This document shows positions 9,801 through 20,900 of a stretch of 64,000 bases of DNA, piece after piece; the stretch's first letter is position 1, and each line of letters starts with the position of its first letter. The notes under the pieces are model-generated. The model saw nothing but the letters and a program-made list of their open reading frames with translations. It was not told where the DNA came from and ran no database searches. Source of the stretch: Ceraceosorus guamensis (lineage: Eukaryota; Basidiomycota; Exobasidiomycetes; Ceraceosorales; Ceraceosoraceae). Location: contig NW_020290071.1 in the NCBI RefSeq assembly GCF_003144195.1, forward strand, positions 1 through 64,000, read 5' to 3'. The position numbers and the translations under genes are program-made.

Positions 9801-10824
9801 CTTCAGCCGGGACATACTCCTAGCGCGCCTAGCTACGCACCTGAAGGTCTGGTGGCCAAAGATCCACCAGGACGTCTTGGAAGTCGTAATGACGTGCGGA
9901 GTGTGTCAACAATTCGGTCCACGCCAACAACACGCGCTCATGCAACCAATCATAACGTTGCAACCGTTCGACCTTCTGTGCGCCGACTACGCCGACATGC
10001 CTTTGGGCAAGAGAGGGCTCACCAAGGTGTTGATTGTGGTGGACTACTTTACGAGGTTCTGCTGGGCCTTTGCGAGTAAAAGAGCACGGGGAATGGAAAC
10101 GGTAAAGGCAATCCAGAGCCTGAGCAGTACGTTCCGCGTCCCAAGAAGACTCCTAACAGATAACGGCAGGCATTTCGATTGCATTGAGGTGCAAGAAGCA
10201 TGCGCAGAGCTCGGAATCAAACACGAAACCTCGCCCAAGTACGCGCCTTGGGCCAACGGTCTAGCCGAGCGCCACGTTGGACTGGTAACAGAGCAGCTGA
10301 GGACCTTATGCGGTCAGGAGCAAAGAGCGTGGCCATCAAAGCTGAGCAAAGCGATACGCAATCTCAACGAGCGAACATCATCCACCACAGGCTGGGCACC
10401 TGTGGAACTCATGTTCGGAGTTGCTGTGGCAAGCGAAAGCGCCGCGGAGCAGCATGGCGAAGCAGAAGTACACCTGGCAGTACTAGACGCCAAGCGTTGC
10501 GAAGCATTGGCCGCTCTAGAAGCTGAGCTCAATGCTCGCAAAGCTAAACACGACGGAAAACAACGCAGTTTTGATATCTCGGAAGGATCACTGGTCATGG
10601 TCCATCAAATGGGAGACATCAACAAACTAGAGCCGAGGTGGGTGGGTCCTTACAAAGTCACCTGGACGGGACCAGCGTCTGCCAAACTGCAAACGCTGGC
10701 GGGCATCCCTCTAGGAGGAAGGTTTCACCACAGACACCTAAAAATGTTCTTTCCGAACAAGTCAGCACCCGAGCTCACGGGAACCGTCGTGGCCGATCTG
10801 CCGGTTATCGCAGAAGAGGCATAG
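6844..10824 (+). CDS. Pol-like polyprotein of the Ty3/gypsy element (PR-RT-RH-IN)
   Basis: The frame is about 1,326 codons. In order I see an aspartic-protease-like motif near residue 106 and a reverse transcriptase whose thumb/palm region starts near 359, with its MDD catalytic box near 572. RNase H (ESDACQIGFG) is near 746 and the integrase HHCC zinc region near 980-1015. The integrase core follows with LLCADYAD near 1042, LTDNGRHFD near 1104 and NGLAERH near 1137, and a GPY/F-type module near 1266. RT before integrase identifies Ty3/gypsy rather than copia. The frame lies -1 relative to gag; fusion of the two by frameshifting is known in the family, and the exact start of the mature protein is not shown by the sequence. 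Confidence 0.92.
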   Translation: MAGPHPPVTAIRTRSGRISKPSKKVQESRPAEERSREQVQQPTAPTSPPPSSPEETPPPSQVHRDTVERPPAPRVEPKSKVGPAPTRFYTIKISVSMKDGSKVPVVAHIDDGCLTNVISEEWYNRWPNLGTLNPSHRSARLADGKFKKVSGSIAATVTLPTIAEDVDVDCLVMPSHGMYDILLGKPFKHSIGCVHAYQYNTMLVRRDEEWKPIPDASETSTRIPQDFLDSLHTMAKVPGHEITLLEDALKSVEVFAVGREEQWVKETKEAMEAQESEVAAERQARSRRFNARPIVPHRTSDPATRKAEVRKRLAKNLGSEEDPVSAVEREVILDMCAKYHNAFALDAGDVLQNDVIKCVVRVKPGTQPIKTLRPQLLTVEQVNWLHDHIGKMLKAGIITKVDPTEVTWVSAINIVPKPSHSSTTETDATRLVRLANQALYEAGLPYDGDLPTEEDLRTDDGTASRGWRLTHDYIPLNANTLECPYPTKRLDVMQASLAGKYFYGKADGQSGYYACRMDKASALTTTFRVEGLGYFYYNAMPFGLTGAARMYQELMQEGLGDLMAEEPPWLATWMDDTLMGHGTATDRNQAFRQHLLGWQRVLQRCSDCGIRLALDKTEMFKRRLSWCGTIIDQQGLHADPAKVEAILRWKQPSSPHDVLSFVNTAGAHRARVSNFARIAAPLNNLTRGIEVKSNRKGSLKRALKRTDLPSWRWGPEEEQAFAKLKAAVAQCIVSMQPRYDGTPFVVESDACQIGFGAACFQKELGGQIRTIAVASRRTSPAESRYSQHLREMVAALWALSVFKKYVAGQKVELVTDCSALRAILQQEKMSSVHVRWREQFLEYNICAIHHRRSSSMITDGLSRSATQGGIEAAPPPEHPSHQVLDVLAVTVAVAPYLIASDRVAALTERFKEDEASLAIIKWLTLREDDVKRSARQRSKFFFIKNAGDGSLQLHRVLVKKGGCDATVLPRAEGKQLAMREHQEHGHFSRDILLARLATHLKVWWPKIHQDVLEVVMTCGVCQQFGPRQQHALMQPIITLQPFDLLCADYADMPLGKRGLTKVLIVVDYFTRFCWAFASKRARGMETVKAIQSLSSTFRVPRRLLTDNGRHFDCIEVQEACAELGIKHETSPKYAPWANGLAERHVGLVTEQLRTLCGQEQRAWPSKLSKAIRNLNERTSSTTGWAPVELMFGVAVASESAAEQHGEAEVHLAVLDAKRCEALAALEAELNARKAKHDGKQRSFDISEGSLVMVHQMGDINKLEPRWVGPYKVTWTGPASAKLQTLAGIPLGGRFHHRHLKMFFPNKSAPELTGTVVADLPVIAEEA

Positions 10825-10986
10825 CCTCAATGGTCGTGGCAGTCGTGGATAGTAGTCGTGGTAGTCGTGGATAGTAGTGGCAAAGACTAGTACAGAGGTA
10901 GCAAGCATAACCAAACAAAAAAAAAAAAGCACCTCATGGACACCAACCATCGAAAGAAAAAGAAAAAGAAAGTACAGTCTAATTCC

Positions 10987-11127
10987 CCAGTGTTCAAGTC
11001 GTGTTCCCCCTAATCACAAAAGCATCATGTCCCCTTTTCCCGGCTGTCTCGCTCCGCCCAGTGTTCAAGTCGTGTCCCCCTCATCACACAAGCCTCATGT
11101 TCCTTTGTCCCAGTTGTCTCGCTCCGC
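10987..11127 (+). repeat. 71-bp tandem duplication upstream of the 3' LTR
   Basis: The stretch starting CAGTGTTCAAGTCGTGT at about 10988 recurs at about 11059, and both copies end in TGTCTCGCTCCGC. The copies differ at several positions. They lie in the untranslated part of the Ty3 element between pol and the 3' LTR. Confidence 0.85.
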
Positions 11128-11199
11128 TTCAATGTTCCCCAAAGACGCCATCACTGCCCCCCATTTCCCAAAAGCCAGGCGCGCCGTGCATGGGCCCAA

Positions 11200-11291
11200 T
11201 GCACGCACGTGACCCGCACAACGCGCGCGCCTATATGTACATATCGCAGACTAGATCCATAGAGATGAAATACATCGTTCTCACCACGACA
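11200..11291 (+). repeat. 3' LTR (92 bp) of the Ty3/gypsy element
   Basis: It is identical to the 5' LTR at 4972-5063. The CGCC that follows at 11292-11295 matches the four bases before the 5' LTR. Confidence 0.93.
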
Positions 11292-11500
11292 CGCCGAAAA
11301 GCACTCAGGAGGAATGCCTCTGGAGCACTACGGTTGCTGTGAGCTTGTTGCAAGCCGATTCGCTGGTCAAGCAAAGCAAGAGATCTATGCAGCGCCTGCT
11401 GTTGACGTTGCCTGATCAGATCAACGACGTCTAGTTCCCGGTACAGCTTTGGGTCTTGACTCGGGGAGTTTTCAGGACTTGTTGACGCGTTTGGTCACGT
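11292..11500 (-). pseudogene. Right half of the host reading frame interrupted by the Ty3 element
   Basis: On the minus strand a frame from about 11490 down to the insertion site has good coding character: Lys/Arg/Gln/Leu-rich and probably helical, for example ELDVVDLIRQRQQQALHRSL. It has no start codon of its own, so an upstream exon or a truncated 5' end is likely. Its partner is the open frame at 4647-4971. No family is recognised. Confidence 0.35.
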
Positions 11501-13530
11501 GACGTGTTTGCAAGCGGCCCGCGCGCGCCACCGGCGGTATCCTTTTGCACTTGCGCTAACGCATGGGAGTCTTGAGTTTGAGTGTCAAAATTGGGTTCAA
11601 GCTACCTTTGTGGCTTCACTTGTTCCTCGATCGTCCTTGACGAAAGCTTGCGCTTCTTCAACCTCGACGGCCAGCTATGAGCTCATCAGCCCTCGCCTTG
11701 AATGCGTGCGCCAAGACTGAGCCGCGCTCCTCGCGAGCTCACACATCCTGCAGCAGATAGACGATCGCGCCAGAGGAACTTGTACCGGCAGCAAAAGACC
11801 TCCCAGCTAATCAGCGTGGGAAACAACAGCCTTGCATACGAGCCTGCAACTCAATGGACCGCATCCATAACACCAGCTTGGTGATCAACACAGAGTCCGA
11901 CGCGTTGAGAAGGCTCCATTCTGGTGCATGGCCACGCATACATGCAAGCTAATCAGGAAGCCACGCAGATCTGCGACACGCACGACCAGCGATTGAGCAT
12001 ATGGATGCGGCACAAGCTTCGAGATCATGCAGCGGACCCTACGCACGCCTCATCGTCTTGGTGGCCACAGCAAGTCAGCAAGGTAGGAGGCTCAGCTCAC
12101 CTATCAAGAGCGTCTGGGTCTCTACACACCGCTGGAGTTGTAGCCAACCTCGTAGGTCTAGCGCAGCAGAAGAGTGCGGCACTCAATCTTCACTGCAGCA
12201 CTCGAGTCACCCTTTGCAGGCTCGGGCAGCGCGTCGTGCTCGGCCCTGGGACAGATCGAGGTGGCAAGGCGTCGAATAAGCGGTCTGGAGAGAGATATAG
12301 CTTTGCATCGACTGAGGCCTCGAGGAAGCAGTCTGCGCGTCCCTGAGACCTGCGGCCTACTAGCCCATCGCCCGTTGCTGCTTTCTGGAGGGCAACGTTG
12401 CCGTAGCTTGCGCGACGCTTCCGAAGGGTATGAAGCTCAGACTCGTTCGATTAGTTGAGTAGCTGATGGAAAACGGGCGCACAATGACTCAGCGGCGACA
12501 AGCAGATCTTGCCGCGGTAGAGATACACAGGCACGCATGAGTTTCAAGGCCTCAGAAACGATCCAAAAGCTCAGCACTGAGCCACCGCCGAGCGCCGGCG
12601 TCGTTCCTGCCCATGACATCGCAAGGTGAACGCTCAATTTTGCTCATCGGCGGCTTTGTTGATCGACTCTTGAAACGTGAATGATGAATCTTGAATGGAG
12701 GAAAGGCGAGCCCCAAGCCGAGATCAAAGTGGACAGGATCTCGATAAATTTCAGCAAGCAAACGATACCAAGTCGACAAAAAGTACATTCGCGTTCACAA
12801 TTCTCATTGCTTCACGATCGAGTGAATGAAGACTCACGAGCCTGAATTGTTCGCTGGTTGCTATTGACGTGATCTCGCTCGTCGTTATACCACTTGACTC
12901 ATCTATTGCGACTCATTCGTGATTTATTTTGAGCATTGAGCTTCAAGACCAGCGCCATGCTTCCGGCCATCACTTGACCCACACTCTGTTGGAGTGGCGC
13001 CGGGGGCGCACGCGCGCTCCCACCAGCCTCATTCGTCTGTGTCATCCATTCGCTTCAGACGCGAACAGCTCGACAAACAAAAGTACTTGAACCATTTAAG
13101 GCCATGTCCTTTTGAAACAAGACAGATGTCATTATATCTCGCCTTAGAAGGACACCCAAGTCAGCTCTAGGTTTATAGTCCGCTTTCGGAGTCTGTCGGT
13201 CTCGCAAACAAGTCTAGTGTATGTAATTGTTGTAAGGCATGCAGATTGTGAACGGAACGCCATCATCTGCGTGATTCACGTGTGTGATAGCCGCTCTGTC
13301 AGGCGGTGAAACGGTGTATTGGGTAGAGTGGCGAGGCGCCAGATACATATTGCAATAAAATCTAATGTGAAGCTATGGCAGCTGTGGTGAGCCTCCTACG
13401 GCTACGAGGGCAAAGTGGGCAAATGTGGGCACATCTCTCTACGGTCTCCCCAGGATGGGCGAGCAGGATCCCCATGCGAGTTACGAGGGTAGCAGGAAAA
13501 GACCCAAGTTTCGATCTTGGTGCAGTGCAC
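11501..13530. other. Intergenic stretch with no recognised gene
   Basis: About 2 kb between the interrupted host frame and the 3' end of the coiled-coil protein gene. Open frames here are short and lack splice or domain support. Around 12640-12950 it becomes AT-richer and carries copies of the scattered TTCACGA/TCGTGA motif. Confidence 0.5.
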
Positions 13531-16056
13531 TCAAGCGCGGCGCTTCGAAGCAGGTTCGGACGAGTCTGCAGAACGGCGCACGAGTTGTAAGTCTCGGGGG
13601 CCCCCACGCTCTGAATCACAACCGTGCTCACCGTCGCTATCGCCAGCCAAGCTCGCGCTTCCATCCGAGGCAGGCCCGCCGACGGCGGCAGCAGACTTGT
13701 CCTTGCTACTTTCACTCGCAACGTCGGGGGTCGCCGGAGCAGGCAGAAGTGCCACGAGGTCTGTGAAGTAAAGCCTCGCGACATTTGCTTCATAGCGACC
13801 TCGTATCGCCTTGACACGTTGAGCGGCGGCGATGAGGACGTCTTCGTCGCCTACATTGTCGACGATGTCCTGAAGCTTCTGACGAGCAGAAGCAAGCTCG
13901 TGGAGGTCGAGCTGCTCCTGAGCCACGAGTTCAACCCTGCGAGCCAGGCGTTGACAGCGCTCAGAGAACGCTTCCGACATATTGTTGTGCTGCTCCGCCG
14001 TCGTGGCCAGAGCTTGGCCCATGTTCCTCATTTCTATCGCGAACGCGACGTCCGGAAGTTCGCGAATCATCTTGGTCACGTCCTGCATGATCAGGGGCTA
14101 CTTGTCAGCAACTGGCACGTTGAGGTAGTCCTGAGATCGTTGAATCAAGCTCACCTCGTAGTGCTGCTCCAATTTGCCCAGGGAGCGATAAATGCGGGTG
14201 TATCCTTGGCCGAGAGCGGCAATAGCTCCGTTGAGAGCACGACGAGGAAGCTTTGCAAAGCTGCGAAGGCCGCCTGTCTCTTTCGGCTTGGACATCATCT
14301 GCGCGACAAGCAAGCATGGTAAGGGATTGTGGCCAGATTTCAAGCATGGAGGCAAGAAGCATTGCGACTCACGGAGTAGAAAGTCCAAAAGGATGCCGTA
14401 CCCTGCTTCGGTGAGTCGTAACATGGTCAGCGCTGATTGGCACTCTGTCTGAGTGGCAAGGGCCTACACGTACCGGCAAGAGAGTTCGCAGGAAAGCGGC
14501 GTATTTCGGATCGCTCTTGGCCAACGCAGCCACATGCTTTGCGAGGTCCCGCTCAGCCTGGAGAAATCAGGTACAAAAGTTGAGTCCCCTGACGTCAAAT
14601 GTATGAGGCTCAACGAAGGTGCTTACTTGAGTGATAGGCTTGCGTCCGCCGATCTAGACGAGCCATGTCCACGATGTGGCATACGCGGAAACCGTCGGCG
14701 CGACGGGCCGGGCGATGGCGATGTCAGAACCAGGCAGAGGCGTGGTCGATTGAAAGCGAAAGATGTGGCGCCGACCGCATTTGGAGCACCGGCACCGATC
14801 AATAGTCAGCGTGAGTCCAGAGAAGAGAAGGCAAAGGTTCGACGGCGTTAAGGGCAGCATGAGGTGGCGACGAGGTAGCCATGGCGATAAGGATCCAGCG
14901 TTGACGGGGACGTGGAAGCGATGGTGACGACGACAACCAGAAGAGGACGTTGACCAAGATGAGCAGATATCAGACGATAGAGTGACCGATACATGAGAAA
15001 GGGAAGGAAGGAAGGAAGATTGGGGTCAGCAAAGAGCAAAGCAGAGTCGTTGGACCCTATTAGGCTCGGACTCACGATGGGTTGGTCTCCGGGCAAAATC
15101 TGCTCTTGATTGCGAGCCGAGTCCTCAGCCGCCGTCTCTTTAGCAGAGTGGAGCACGAGAGCGCTGGACGTGCCAGCCTGACGCGAAAAGAGGGTCCACT
15201 TGGTCAGCAGGTTGCGGAGGTGCGTCGAATGAGGGGGTCGGTGGGTACTCACCTCATTGACCTCCTGCTGTACGATGGGACCATGGTTGCCAATGAAGTT
15301 GCAAGCAACCCACAACGCGATGACCAGAGACGGGAGGGAGGGATACGAAAAGGGAAGTATTTGAAAAAGTGAAGAGAGCCAGACGTGGAGTTGAGGTGGC
15401 AACCGAGTAAGAGTATCCGAGACATATGAGAAGTGGTGTCGTCAGGAGCAATGAGCGAAAGGCAAGTTAAGAGTAGGGATTACCGAAGGTGATGAAGAAT
15501 GCGAGAATGAGAAGCGTTGAGGGGGTCAGCGAATTTGCTGACCAACATCGGATCATCCAACGACCTTGGCAGAATTGTGCTGAACTGAACGAAGATGCTA
15601 GGCGGCTTCAGTCGCCGCCAGGCCGAGAGGGTAACCCATGCTACTCGCTACTCGGGATCTGACGTTGACGCGGAAGTATCTATTGTGCCCGTCACCGTCG
15701 ATCGAGAGGTTCAGACCACTAAGGGTCCTCCCGCTACAAGATTGGGCCGACAGTGATCCAAAACCAGTGCAGGAAGGGATCTACACCAGTACTGGAAGGC
15801 CGAACTACGTGCCGCGCTATCACGCTGAGCCCACGACTAGCCCTTGCCCAGCCAGACCACAACAGCCGCGATGCCAGCAACAACGCATAGCCCAAGTTCG
15901 GACAGGGTCACAGAGGTCCTCGTCCGCGGCTGGTCTGTTCAATATTTGGTGCGATCACGATGACGAGCGGCATGCCTTCATCTTCCCCGACCCCGGACTA
16001 TGGCTGGCTGTCGTCTCGGCTGACCATGAAACCTCGTGACTAGTACTCACCGACAT
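13531..16056 (-). CDS. Unrecognised coiled-coil (possibly BAR-like) protein, eight exons
   Basis: My model, in transcript order: 16056-16051, 15267-15253, 15177-15076, 14653-14627, 14557-14474, 14402-14373, 14298-14155 and 14082-13531, giving about 319 residues. All introns have GT/AG ends and the frame is kept; intron 3 (about 420 nt) is almost free of AG before its acceptor. Exon 1 is only ATG-TCG. Residues 80-130 contain small-residue and aromatic stretches (GTASFWTFYS, ALGQGYTRIYRSLGKLEQHY). Residues 135-250 are a long Glu/Gln/Arg/Ala-rich helical region, which with its spacing suggests a membrane-binding BAR-type or other coiled-coil fold. The C-terminal 70 residues are acidic and disordered, ending SKRRA. 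Function is not known. A TTATAAG on the minus strand at about 16314-16320 could be its TATA box. Confidence 0.6.
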
Positions 16057-17970
16057 GCTTGTAGTGAAGAGGATAGAAGGAACGTGCCGTGCCTTTGGAG
16101 GCGCTAAATGCGATCGGAGTGGTGGGTTGATTGGGTTGTCGGACGCGGCTTTTTCGGAAGGGTGGAGTGGTAGTGAGAGTTGGAGATGGGATGAGAGTGA
16201 GAGCGAAGCGAGAGCGAAAGCGAACGTGGAAGTTAGGATTTGGTGTGGAAAGGAGAGTGGCAGGGAGAACGATGATGGAGGGGACAGTGAAGGACTTGTG
16301 ACAAATCGGTGCTCTTATAACTTTTCACTCGCACACAAACTTGCGACTATGGCTCGTACTTGCGCGTCAACTCGCGCCCTTGGATTGGGGTCGTCCAGCG
16401 CGTGCGCGCCTGCACGTAGCGCTCCAGCGGGCCCCAACGTGCACCAATGCACCTCGCAAGGAAGGCAGGCAGCATATTCGTGACTGCTAAACACAATTCC
16501 TTGAAAGCGACTCACCAACCTGCCCTTCTGCTCGTGACTTGCGACCCGCGCTCTGCTCAGCGAGGCGCGCGAGAAATGCAAGCCGTGGGCGTCAGTCACG
16601 AGCAGCGGGAGAATCCGTTGGCACGATATGTACATCGACTTCCAATCAAAAATGGTGCGTGACAAGGGTCATGAGCTGGGCTGGGCTCAACACCGATCAA
16701 TTGTCTGTTGCGAGCGCTGCTGCAGGCTTGCGAGCCGGTGCGCACAGCGCGCTTTTGACCACCCCACGCCCGACTACTCAAAGGCTAGTCGACCTGGGGA
16801 GTGAGCGCAAGAGAGGTATGAGACGCGCGACCCTAGCGCGAGCCTCTTCGTGCCAGCGCCGTGTCCTGCTCAACGGCTTCTCAAACAGACTCACGTCTGG
16901 AATTTGAATGGCACCGGTTTGAGTTGACGAAATATTTCCAACTTAGGAAAGCGTTGAAGCACCATCGCAGGCGCTCCCAATGAGCGAGACATCATTCGGC
17001 AAGCCGTGCGCACCGTCCTTCCAGGCCCCGCTGAATATCGTTGGAGAGGTCTGCTATGCTGGTCAGCTTCGATGAGGCTGTCTTCATGCACGAGCCAATC
17101 CAGGAAGTTCGACGAGCACGGTATGCGTGTACCATTCGAGTAGACTGAATGGATGCTCTACGCTTCTCCGCTGTACTCCGCTCTGTGACCATTGCGAAGG
17201 GCAGACAGGAGACTGCGATGAGCAGTGATGTCCAGAGTCAACAGACAAAGGTGCCAAGACTCCAAATTTGCGAGACTTGGACGCCGGGTCACGGCAGCTT
17301 GGCTTGAATGGTGGAGTGCGCTATCGCCGCTTCTGAATGGAGCGGCTCGTGGCGCGCAGCGCGCGCGATGTATCTGAGGGTATCCCCGAGATGTCCCTCC
17401 CAATCCAACATTTCTCACGCAACGACTCCAGCTTGCGTTCTTTTTCGACGCTCCAGACAGTCTTGGCTCAAGCCCGCATTCTTAAATATTCACGTGGTGA
17501 TGTCGGCTTGTGGATGACATGTGTCATCGAGGCGGCCCTTCGTTTCGCAGCCCAACGAAAGCCCTGTCGTCGTCAACTCAAGGGGGTCGGCTGACAGACC
17601 CGCCGTCCGCACTCTGGCGTCCGTTGCTTCTTAATGTCACAAATTGAAATTGGGTTTTGTAGTGCTAGCTATGAGCTGTTGCCGCCCGTGTGAGTGTTGC
17701 TGAGGTACATGATGACTGCTTGCTTTGACCGCTGAGCATCAGGGCGCGTGAGGTGGCGAGGTGGGCCGTAGCTCTGTCGAATGAAGCGCAGCAGTCGCAA
17801 ACTGCTCAGCATAGGCATGAGGCTACTACAGGGACGGCCCCGCTGTGCCACCAATTAGGGGCTGCAACCCAAGTGTGAAGGCGCCAAGCACGACGGGAAC
17901 CAAGTCGGTCCGGCTCTCGGCAGGCCAAGAGAAGTAAGGTAGAAGATGAAAAGCTGACTTGAATCTGCGT
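16057..17970. other. Intergenic stretch with no recognised gene
   Basis: About 1.9 kb between the start of the coiled-coil protein gene and the stop of UPF2. It includes a purine-rich stretch at 16150-16290 next to the first gene's start. I see no domain-bearing frame or RNA gene. Confidence 0.5.
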
Positions 17971-20900
17971 CATCCCTTGTCCACGTAGGTCAGCTTGATG
18001 CCACGATTGCCCATCTCATCGGCAAGAGCTGTCGAACAATGAGAGCGATGACGGTACTAGTGAGCCATCGCGGAAGGGAGCGTAGCCAAGACGTCATGCA
18101 CGTACCCTTTCTCTCCGCTGCATCCTGCATTACTTCGTAACGCAAGACCAGATGCTTGAGGTGCTGCCTCTCTGCTTGCTCCTGAAGCTGCTTGGCTCGG
18201 GTCGCGATGGCGATTGCAGAGTCTGCAGGCACGTCGAGGTTGCGAGTCTAGAATTGACGTAAGGTGGGCAATGCGGGCATCAGCGCAACTCGGAGACAAA
18301 TCGATGCTCTGCCGACGCCTACCTGCTGCTTGTTGCCCTTTCGAGACAAGAGTGAGAATCGCATGAGGGTACCGTTCGTTGCATCTAAGCCTCCACCGGA
18401 CACTTGCTCTTGCTCAGACTTGCCCGAGCCGCCAGTATGCTGCTGAGGACGACGGAGGAAGGGAAGGGAATCGTCTAGCATGTTTCGTTGTGCAGATCGC
18501 GGAGCGCCTGTAGCTGACAGACCTGGGCCTTCCGCCATCATCTTTGCAAGCTCTCTTTCCAACTCTTCTTCGGCCTCTTGCTCCGCCGTCGCCTCGGTAG
18601 AGTCTCCTCGACCAACGTCATCTTCTTCCTCACCAGTTGCACCATCTTTGATCGCGTCGATTGTTTCGTCTGCATCAGCATGTGCTAAAGAATGCTCGGA
18701 CCCGGATTCGTCGTGGAGCCGAGCAGCGGTAGAGTGAGGACTTGCGGTGTCGACCTCATCATCTGAGCTTTCGATCTCTTCGGCTTCTGCCTGCAAGGCA
18801 GCTTCGCCAGCTTGCGGCGTTGTCGCATCTACCACACTTTGATCCGGAGCTTGAGCTGGCGCATTGCGCTGCTGTGCGGCAAACATTTGATCGGCGGCCT
18901 GCACAGCTTCCTCGTACGATGTCTTGAGCGCAAATGTTGGTCGAAGAACTTCCAGAGTGTCCTGAAGCATGAAGTCGATGTCCATCGGTAGAGGTCTCTC
19001 TTTGCTGAGAACGTATATGTTGAAATATACCAGGAAATCGTCCAATCGTCGTTTGAGGCTGCCTCGATCGAAGCAGTGACCGCATGTATCAAGAAGTGCG
19101 CATATCAGGCGGATGCGGAAGTAGTCGTCGGGGGCATCGATGCGGCACACCTGTCCTGGGAGCGCATGTCCGCCGGGATGTCCAAAAGTTGTCATGGACC
19201 AAAGGTGGTCGAAAATGAGGTCGGAGCTGACGAGTCGATAGTTGTACATCTCTCCCAGATAGGCGATGGTGGTGACTCGGCGCTGATTGAGCTTGAAGAT
19301 GTTCGTCTCCATTCCTGCACGAAGCTGCTCACAGACCGTGTCCACGACATGAACGGCAAAGTCGGGATGGTAGGGCTGAAGATCGTGCACCAGTATGGCT
19401 AGCAGGTGGAGGTTCGAATACTTGATGCGCCAAGCGCGAGTGAAGCACTCGTGGATCCACTGAACGACTTGCGCATTCTCCCAGTGCAGCTTTCGCAGAA
19501 GCTTCAATACCTTGTCTAGGGTCTTTTTGGTGAGCACGTCGTATATGAGGTGTCGTACGAAGAGCTCCATGGGCGCGCGCTCCTTTTGCACGACAGCACT
19601 CCTGTCTGGTGGGTTGCTTTGAAAGTATGCGTTATCCAGGAGCATGACCTGCTGGTGGTTGAGATTTGTGGCAGCACGCTTGCGCCGCAAAAGCTCCATC
19701 ATGCCTTGCATTCTTTGTGAAGTCTGAGGTGTGCGCAGTAGAAAGCGGCCGCAAGTCTCCAGAAAGGTGGCGATGTTTTGAATGTTGTACCCCGAAAAGT
19801 CCTCAAGACAGACTCGGAGGCAATAAAAGATAGTGTGGATGGGTGCGATCTTGAACTTGGTGAGTTCCCCAATGTAGGTCATGTTCTGCGAATTGGGTAG
19901 AAGCAGTGAGCCTGAAGAAACGTTGCCGAAAAGTCTGACCGGTGGCTTACGGCGCAGGAATACTGACCTTGGCTCGCAAGTCTCGCAGATCGACGCTGCG
20001 TTTCTTCTGGCAGTATCTAAATTCATCATTGAGCTGTCACGGAAATCGATCGTGAGGTTGGGATGCGATATTAAGCTGATGCCCGACGCAGCAACTCACC
20101 ACCGCAAGAACACCCTCTGCTACATCCGACATATATGGATTGAGTGTAGCGATGAGCCTGGAGTAGTAAGGAATGAGGTCGTGTCGATTCTTCGGTATGG
20201 TGCAGAGCTGCTTGATAAGTCGCTTCCTGGCTCCCTTCGAATTGACGAATGCAAACTCGACCGCGGCCGAATCGATCATCGTTCTATTAGTCATCTCTGG
20301 CAACCTGGCCAAGATGGCCGCGAGCTGGGCAGCAGGTCCAGAGGAGAGTGCTTCTTCGGGCGCTTGTTGATCCTTGGAATTGATTGGCCGGTCCGCATTA
20401 TCAGTTTCGATGGGGGCTATTGCATCCGATAGAGCTGATGAGCTGAGCACAGGCGAGGCCGCTGCATCTGACGCTTCTACAACTGGGCTGGTTGCCGGGC
20501 TGCGCTGCTTGGACATAGCAGGGTCTTCGCCCGCGCCAGCTGCCTTGTCTTCTTTGATTTCTGCGACGGCCTTGTCGTGACCCTGACCCTCAGCCTTGTC
20601 TTCTGTGGCGTCGGTCCACTGCGAAGTCCTACCAGCAGGCTTTCCTAACAAGCTCACGGGCACCATCTCGAGTAGATCAATCGTTTCTTCGTAGAAACGA
20701 CGAGAGTCTTCGTCTTCCCACGGGCTCTTTCCAGTGGCATCTGTGTCCTCGCTTTGATCTCCGAGCGCTGTGCGAGCATCGATGTTGATGGCTAACCCGA
20801 TGCCTGTACCAGTGGAAGAGTCTGATAATGCAGGAATTGGAACATCCAGCAAGTCAGACAGACTGCGAAAAGGTACAGTGAGGCCGCAGTCAGTGTGCGA

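Larger units (their letters stand above)
4972..11291 (+). mobile_element. Ty3/gypsy LTR retrotransposon, looks whole
   Basis: The element is bounded by two identical 92-bp LTRs (4972-5063 and 11200-11291) starting TG and ending CA, flanked by a 4-bp CGCC repeat (4968-4971 and 11292-11295). Inside are a gag-like frame (5294-6841) and a pol-like frame (6844-10824). Pol has protease, reverse transcriptase, RNase H and integrase in the Ty3/gypsy order, with no chromodomain after integrase. TGGCGACGGC at 5066, just after the 5' LTR, is the likely primer-binding site. Identical LTRs and long open frames point to a recent insertion, although 92 bp is too short for a real date. Confidence 0.92.
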
